From Lophium mytilinum (lineage: Eukaryota > Ascomycota > Dothideomycetes > Mytilinidiales > Mytilinidiaceae): a stretch of 64,000 nt of DNA. The position numbers were made by a program, and so were the translations under genes. Every line of letters begins with the position of its first letter. Position 1 is the first letter of the stretch. This document shows, one piece after another, positions 58,157 to 64,000 of the stretch. A model generated the notes under the pieces. It had not been told where the DNA came from, did not search any database, and saw only the letters and a program-made list of their open reading frames with translations. The stretch covers positions 1,557,834 to 1,621,833 of the forward strand of contig MU004189.1 of assembly GCA_010093605.1 (NCBI GenBank), in the 5' to 3' direction.

Positions 58157-60232
58157 ATGTGCATAGTCAGTGTAACCGAAGCCGCATCCTGCGGCCACCC
58201 CGTCGAAGAGGAAAACCAACTTTGCGGCAAAGCCCGCCGCAATTACAACCAGGAATGCGTCCCGTCCACTCGCATTATCGAAGGTAGGGTCCCTGGCCTC
58301 TGTCGCGGCTGCCGCGAAGCAGACATGGACCGCCGTGACATGGCCGACACAGCTCGCGTGACCGAGGCCTCACGTCGCGCTGCTGCTGCCAAGGAAGATG
58401 AACGCCTCCGCTCTACTCTGGAGGCATCACGCCGCCAGGCGCCCGAACGGTGGGAGGCCAACCTGCAATCGGTCCTCGAACGCTCCAAGCGCGAAGCGCC
58501 CCCAGCAGGCTGGGACAGCGACATCGATGCTGTGCTCGCTGCTTCCCGTGCAGACTTCGAGGCCCAGGAGGCAGCACGGGAGGCGCAGGAGGTTGAGATG
58601 CTGTTGGCGGCGTCGATGAGGGACTGGTCAGAGCAAATTGCACGTGCGCCGAAGGAGTACTACCGCTTCAATGTGAAGTTTTCGTGCGGGCATAAGGTCG
58701 ATATGGGGCAATCGAAGATCGAGAGGCAGCCGGGTGCGCAGGGGCCGGGTTACTTCGAGCAGGATGACCCGTTTGAATGTCCAGACTGTCAGGGTCGGGG
58801 AGGGTCGAGTATGGGGCCGGCGGTGAGGTGGGAGGCGCTGAGTCGACCGAGGCCGGAGAAGAAAAGAGAGGAGAGCGGAAGTGTGACGAGCGGTCAGGCA
58901 CCGGTAGGCAAGAGTCAGGCACCGGTAGGCAAGAGTCAGACGCCGATAACGAAGAGTCAAACAACGAGCTATATGGACGAGTTCGAGGACTTAGCGCCAG
59001 GGACAAAGGGGAAAGGGAGAAGGGACGAGGCGAGTGTGGCGAGGAGTGAGAGTCCGGCAGCAGTAACGGTATCGACATCTTCGAGAGTCGGAGGGTTGAC
59101 AAAGCAGATGGAGAAGATGGGTATTGAGAAACTGAAGCCGTTGGAGCATATCTTACCTTCAGCTGAGCAGATGCGCCAGAAACGTCTTGCTCACCTCGGC
59201 ACAATGCCAAAGACCTCAAGTCGGACAGGACAGCCTACTCCTCAGAGTACTACAGCTGCCTCCACATGTGGCCAAAATACTTCCCAAGCGCAAAGCTCTT
59301 CTTCCGGGCGTAAAGACTCCCAGTCCCAGATAGGCCTAGCAAGCCCGAAACCCCAGGCAGGTGCTGCAAGCCTTAAGACTACAGCAAGCCCCGGAAGCCA
59401 GCTGAATCTGGCGTTCAAAAAATCCGCGGAGACAAAAGCACCGGAGCCAGTATTGCCTCCCACAGAGAAGATGCGGCAGCAACGTCTCGCCCACCTGAGC
59501 GCATCGCAGCAACCATCCACATCGAAGAGAGGTACGCCTTCGCGAACTGAAGGTGCTTCCTCCGTGCGTGGCCCCACTGTTCCTCGACAGCAGGACACTA
59601 CTTCGGTACATGGGCAGCCTAGCTCACAGGTCGGCACTTCAGGTTCAAGCACTGTACTGGGGAGCCCTCGTAGTCAGCTGAGTCCAACAACTAAGAGACC
59701 CGCGGACGCAAAGAAAGCTGTCGAAGTAAAGAAGCCCATGGAGATCAAAAAAGAAGCGCGGCCTTTCTTGACTCCTGCAGAGAAGATGCGCCAGCAGCAT
59801 CTTGCGAATCTACGTGGATTGCAGCATGCTACTAGCGAGAGAGGGGAGTCTGCTTCACGAGCTGGAGGGTCTTCTTTGATGCGTGACGATAGCGCCTCAC
59901 AACGAAGTGACTCCGCTTCTTTGCGTGGGCAGCCTGACCCGCAGGTACGTACGGTGGGCCCGAGGACTGTAGTGGACTCTCAGGGTCTGCAAAGCCCGAC
60001 AGCCAAAAGACCTACAGAAATGAAGGGACCCGTCGCGGCCACGAGACCTGTGCAAGACAAGCCCGCAGTGCCCAAGCTTGGAGCAGTCAGTCAAGTTGCA
60101 GACAATCGAAGTACCGTAGGCAAGGCTCTGGAGCCAGTGGAAGAAGCTGAGGAGGAGAAAGACTCGGAATCTGAACCTGAGCCGGAAGACCCTGACTATG
60201 TCCGTCAGCAGCGCCTGGCGCGCTTCAAGTAG
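58157..60232 (+). CDS. Unrecognised 691-residue repeat protein with Cys/His clusters and UIM-like helices
   Basis: I do not recognise the family. No intron is needed. The N-terminus has a Cys/His cluster (CGHPVEEENQLCG, QEC, CRGC; residues 12-52) that could bind zinc. Residues 84-156 hold four 11-residue repeats spaced by about 20: LRSTLEASRRQ, LQSVLERSKRE, IDAVLAASRAD and VEMLLAASMRD. They resemble ubiquitin-interacting motifs except that the usual Ala is Thr, Val, Val and Leu. A second Cys/His patch (FSCGHKVDMG ... FECPDCQG; 176-212) follows. The remaining 470 residues are disordered and Ser/Gln/Pro-rich, with four copies of PxxEKMRQQRLAHL (near 334, 433, 541 and a shortened YVRQQRLARF at 683). 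It may be an adaptor, but that is speculation. Charge is mixed, and no signal peptide or membrane segment is seen. Confidence 0.6.
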   Translation: MCIVSVTEAASCGHPVEEENQLCGKARRNYNQECVPSTRIIEGRVPGLCRGCREADMDRRDMADTARVTEASRRAAAAKEDERLRSTLEASRRQAPERWEANLQSVLERSKREAPPAGWDSDIDAVLAASRADFEAQEAAREAQEVEMLLAASMRDWSEQIARAPKEYYRFNVKFSCGHKVDMGQSKIERQPGAQGPGYFEQDDPFECPDCQGRGGSSMGPAVRWEALSRPRPEKKREESGSVTSGQAPVGKSQAPVGKSQTPITKSQTTSYMDEFEDLAPGTKGKGRRDEASVARSESPAAVTVSTSSRVGGLTKQMEKMGIEKLKPLEHILPSAEQMRQKRLAHLGTMPKTSSRTGQPTPQSTTAASTCGQNTSQAQSSSSGRKDSQSQIGLASPKPQAGAASLKTTASPGSQLNLAFKKSAETKAPEPVLPPTEKMRQQRLAHLSASQQPSTSKRGTPSRTEGASSVRGPTVPRQQDTTSVHGQPSSQVGTSGSSTVLGSPRSQLSPTTKRPADAKKAVEVKKPMEIKKEARPFLTPAEKMRQQHLANLRGLQHATSERGESASRAGGSSLMRDDSASQRSDSASLRGQPDPQVRTVGPRTVVDSQGLQSPTAKRPTEMKGPVAATRPVQDKPAVPKLGAVSQVADNRSTVGKALEPVEEAEEEKDSESEPEPEDPDYVRQQRLARFK

Positions 60233-60838
60233 ATTATGGAGTAGAGTTGAAGGGGATGACAGGTAAGTTGGGAACCTAGCTGCTGGAATGGGCTAGTAGA
60301 TTTAATTCTGATTTGAGAAGATAATTGAGCAATGGAAGTTGAGAAAAACAGCTTTGATGTGAGCCTGATTTGAAGCCTGACGGACCTTGCGCTATACTGA
60401 TACTTTTACGATGTATTGGAGGACTTCAGACAGTACCAGGTAGGAAAGAGCGCAAAAATAGAGCTCAGATGCCAGCATGATATATGGCATGCAAAACTCG
60501 TATGTACATACATTGCAGCTTTTTAAATGCCCCGCTCAGGTTCTTCCTGAGCATTCTTTGACCAGACTCTGCCTTCTTTAAAGAACAAAATATCTTGCCG
60601 AGTTCTTCCCATCCCAGCTGTGAAAGTTAAATGCCTGCCTAGGTGGAGGTGCAATTTAATGAGCTAAAAACAGACGACTCTCATCCCAATCAGGAAGGTC
60701 GCTTTGACGCGTTTGCACGTGCGCCAATTGTGCCGCATCCCCTACCTTTGTAAGTACCTCACGCCCTCGCTGTTGATGGCAACCCTCTAAGGGTCATTTG
60801 CGGAGTCTCATCTTCGAGCTACTTGACTCATTGGGAAA
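60233..60838. promoter_or_regulatory. Upstream region of ABC transporter gene
   Basis: This is about 600 bp with the preceding gene's 3' end and the ABC transporter promoter. No distinct site was recognised. Confidence 0.45.
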
Positions 60839-63800
60839 ATGAACAACTCTATATCATTCCGCTGTGACGCGTCGGCGGACACCGCTTTCGGACCCGCTGT
60901 CAAAGGATGTCGCGACAACTTTGACTTTACCCTCGCTTTTGAGCAATATTTCTTTTCGATAGCACCAACAGTCGTGTTTCTTCTTGTTGCGCCCTTGCGA
61001 CTTCACCATCTTAGCTCGAAGCAAAATACGGTCGCTGGAAAGCCGCTGAGATCTCTCAAGCTGGTTCGTATGTTTGTATAATTCCATCTCATTATAGCTG
61101 ACAACGTGTATAAAGATCGCTATTGGCATATTTGCCTCTTTACAATTAGCTACTGTGGTGATATGGGCAACTCAAAGCCATTCCGACCTCCGAATCGCAT
61201 CCTCTGCGGCTGCTGGCCTCTCCTTCATTGCCAGCTTCTTCTTGTGCGGGCTGTCTTACCTGGAACACTCTAGATCTCTTCGCCCTTCCATTCTCCTCAA
61301 CGCCTATCTTTTCATCACTATGATTCTGGATGCAGCCATGCTTCGAACCTTGTGGCTGATGCCCACAAGCCGCCTTTCCCGTGATATCTTTACCGCGTCA
61401 TTCGCATTGAAAGGCGTAATAGTCTTCCTGGAAGCCAAAGAAAAGCGGCATTATCTCCTCCCCGGTACGAGGGGTAGTCCTGAAGACACTAGTGGGCTGT
61501 ACAACCAGACATTCTTATGGTGGCTTAACTCGATTATCAAGCAGGGCTTTCGTCATATTCTCAAGCCAAGCGATCTCTACCCAATGGATGAGTCTTTATC
61601 ATCGGAGGCTCTAAACAATAGGTTCTGGCAAGAATGGGAAAGACGTAAGTGATAATGTCCATGACATCGAGTTGGATGCTAATTGACTTATTAGCCCATA
61701 GTAAGAGCAAGCATGAGCTTGCCTTTGTGGTCACGAAAATGCTCAGATGGCCTTTGATTCTTCCAATTTTTCCTCGATTAGCTCTTCTAGGATTCACATT
61801 CTGTCAACCTCTTTTAGTCGGTAGACTCTTAGATTTCTTGCAAAACTCAGACCAGAAGCAATCCATCAACATTGGCTATGGGTTGATTGGTGCTTACGCG
61901 GTGGTTTACTTTGGTATGGCGGTAAGTGCCACAATCGAAGAACAAAGTGCCATAGCTGATGCGTAGTAGGTCTCAAATAGTCTCTATTCTCATCGCACGT
62001 TTAAATTTCTGACGATGCTTCGGGGAACCCTCGTGTCCGCAATTTATACCAAGACCACCGAGATCAGTATCGGTGCCCTCGATGACTCCGCCGCTGTTAC
62101 TCTTATGAGCACAGATGTGGAGAGACTCGTTAAAGGTCTTCGGGGCATGCATGACCTTTGGGCAAACGTTCTCCAATTCATCCTGGCTACATGGTTGCTA
62201 GGGGAGAAACTTGGGTGGGCCTGCGTTGCTCCTATCATAGTCACGATAGGTACCCGTCCAGCAGCCTTTAGCATCGAAATCCTGCTGATGGCATTCAATC
62301 TATAGTGTCCGCCGCGGTAACTTTGCGCCTCTCGTCAACGACCCAAAAGAAGCAGCTCAAGTGGATCATGCGAATTCAAAAGCGCATTGGTAGGTAGCAA
62401 CCTTCCGTATCTTGAATGCATGCTGACATCTAAATTCGTCCCAGGTGTTACTTCGAGTATGCTTGGTTCTATCAAAGGCATTAAAATAGCGGGTTTGACC
62501 AGAAAGCTCACGGACCTCATCCAAAATTTACGAAAAGATGAAGTCAAAGATGCCAAAGGCTTTTGGTTGCTCGGAGCTTATACCTCTACGCTAGGATTTG
62601 TTCCCCTCTTGATATCGCCCGTCGCAACGTTTGCCATCTTTGCCGTCATTGCGGCTAAAGACCATTCTACCATGGACGCCCCACGCCTCTTTACTTCCTT
62701 GTCATTACTGATGCTTTTGACTCAGCCGCTATTTTCCCTGTTCGGAGATATCGTCGACCTGAGGGCTACATTTGGATGCTTTGAAAGGATTGAGAAGTTT
62801 TTGCTATCCGAGACTAGATCCGACCACCGACTTGTGTTGTCCCCTCCATCCACATCATCGAGTCGAATGTCCCAGCCTGCACTATCCTCCAGGAGTCAGA
62901 ATTGGGATGCATCAAACGACAATATTGAGCTCGTCGGCATATCCCAAGTCTCCAGGAATCAGAACAGCATCGGGTCTAACTCCGGGATCGTAAGCATACG
63001 AGACGGCGCCTTCGGTTGGAAGCAAGACGAGGAGCCCGTGTTGCGAGACATTAATCTGGAAATTCGGTCATCGGAGCTGACGATGTTAATCGGTCCCGTT
63101 GCTTCTGGAAAATCCACTCTGCTGAAAGCTATTCTGGGTGAAACCCCAAGCTCAATGGGATTCGTTCATGTCTCAACACTTGATATAGCGTGGTGCGAGC
63201 AAACTCCTTGGCTCTCAGTAAGCCCCTAAACACTCACTGGCTCGTCTCCTTGCTGATGATATACTTCTCAGAACTCTTCCGTCCGAAAGACCATTCTTGG
63301 CTTCTCGAGCTTCAACCAGGACCATTACAAGGCTGTGGTCTACAGGTAAGTTCTCGGGCGCTGTTTTACTTCTTGGCTATACTAACTGTCCACAGCTGCG
63401 ATCTTGAGAATGATATCGACTCTTTTCCCAATGGTGATCAGACTATCGTAGGAAGTAATGGCGTTTCCTTGAGCAGCGGCCAGAAGCAAAGACTTGCAAT
63501 CGCTCGAGCAATCTACTCTAAGAGGAAACTTGCAATCTTCGATGATGTTTTCAGTAGCATGGATGCCACTACTCAGAGTAACGTTTTTGATCGTTTGTTT
63601 GGGCCTCATGGCCTATTGCGTCAGTGGGGAACAACGGTCATCATCGCTACGCATGCAGGTACTGTTCCTTATTTCGCGGTTTCTCCCTTGCGCTCCACTA
63701 ATGTAACGTACGTAGTGACACTTCTTCCACACGCTGATCACATCATTGCACTTGGAACCAATGGGAGAATAATAGAGCAGGGCACTTTCGACGAGTTGAA

Positions 63801-64000
63801 CGTTGCTGATGGATACGTTCGGAGCTTTTGTCTCAAGAGCCGTGTTCAAAGGCCCGCCGATGAGATAACGCCGACTGATGCAACTACGAGTGACGCCTCA
63901 AACCCGCCCAAGAAAAATGAGCCAAAATCCGCCGCTGCCGGAGACAAAGCCAGGCAACTCGGCGATTGGTCAATTTACCGCTATTATTTCCAAACTATTG
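60839..64000 (+). CDS. ABCC-type (MRP) ABC transporter, 5' part
   Basis: This is a multidrug or conjugate exporter in plasma or vacuolar membrane; the substrate is unknown. The gene runs off the window. Exons: 60839-61063, 61116-61644, 61695-61921, 61970-62249, 62306-62389, 62445-63217, 63272-63345, 63396-63658 and 63716 onward. The N-terminal TMD0-like part starts MNNSISFRCDASADTAFG. After the linker (GLYNQTFLWWLNSIIKQGF) comes the first exporter membrane domain (KLLWTLP-like region replaced by ELAFVVTKMLRWPL). The first ATPase domain starts GIVSIRDGAFGW, with Walker A GPVASGKSTL (the usual second Gly is Ala), Q-loop WCEQTPWLS, signature LSSGQKQRLAIARA and Walker B LAIFDDVFSSMD. The H-loop His is in IIATHAV. 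The linker and start of the second membrane domain (DWSIYRYYFQTI) end the window. Eight introns make this the most intron-rich gene here. Confidence 0.9.

Overview
The window comes from a filamentous ascomycete (Pezizomycotina). This is inferred from short spliceosomal introns (about 45-75 nt, often with a CTAAC branch site), a Con-6 family gene, SKN7, a DIM-2 type cytosine methyltransferase, DASH subunit Spc34, and an 8 kb AT-rich block that looks like RIP-mutated DNA. Dothideomycetes is my best guess for class, but only an inference. Exon limits were worked out by hand from splice signals, reading phase and family conservation.

Left part (1-29 kb): the 3' part of a hybrid histidine kinase (1-2038); SUA5 for tRNA t6A (2634-4193); a mitochondrial-type single-cysteine peroxiredoxin on the minus strand (5754-7168); and, diverging from it, the response regulator/transcription factor SKN7 (9176-11357). 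Then come eIF2B epsilon (12903-15253), an Ariadne-type RBR ubiquitin ligase (16162-17940), a 73-residue Con-6 protein (19370-19653), a DIM-2-like DNA methyltransferase (20598-24298) and a Prp2-type DEAH splicing helicase (24814-27294).

Middle (29.08-37.1 kb): an AT-rich island with no ORF of about 60 codons or more. TpA is very frequent and CpA/TpG are rare. It contains several tandem arrays, the clearest being eight copies of an 82-85 bp unit, followed by a perfect 18-bp-arm hairpin.

Right part (37-64 kb): a DUF3431 membrane-anchored protein, dihydroorotase URA4 (minus), a Gal80-like Gfo/Idh/MocA oxidoreductase (minus), polyphosphate polymerase VTC4, a Frag1/DRAM/Sfk1 membrane protein (minus), a DsbA-family thioredoxin-fold protein, and a Cys-rich single-pass membrane protein. 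These are followed by proteasome subunit RPN3 (minus) diverging from SPC34, an acyl-CoA dehydrogenase with an apparent one-base frameshift, an NTF2/SigF-like protein, an unrecognised 691-residue repeat protein, and the 5' half of an ABCC transporter running off the right edge.

Themes: phosphorelay and oxidative stress genes lie together on the left (hybrid kinase, SKN7, peroxiredoxin). The genome-defence methyltransferase lies about 5 kb from a RIP-type island. Most of the rest is single-copy housekeeping. I found no gene cluster for a secondary metabolite and no intact transposon. The strongest candidates for something undescribed are the 58157-60232 protein and the satellite-bearing AT-rich island.
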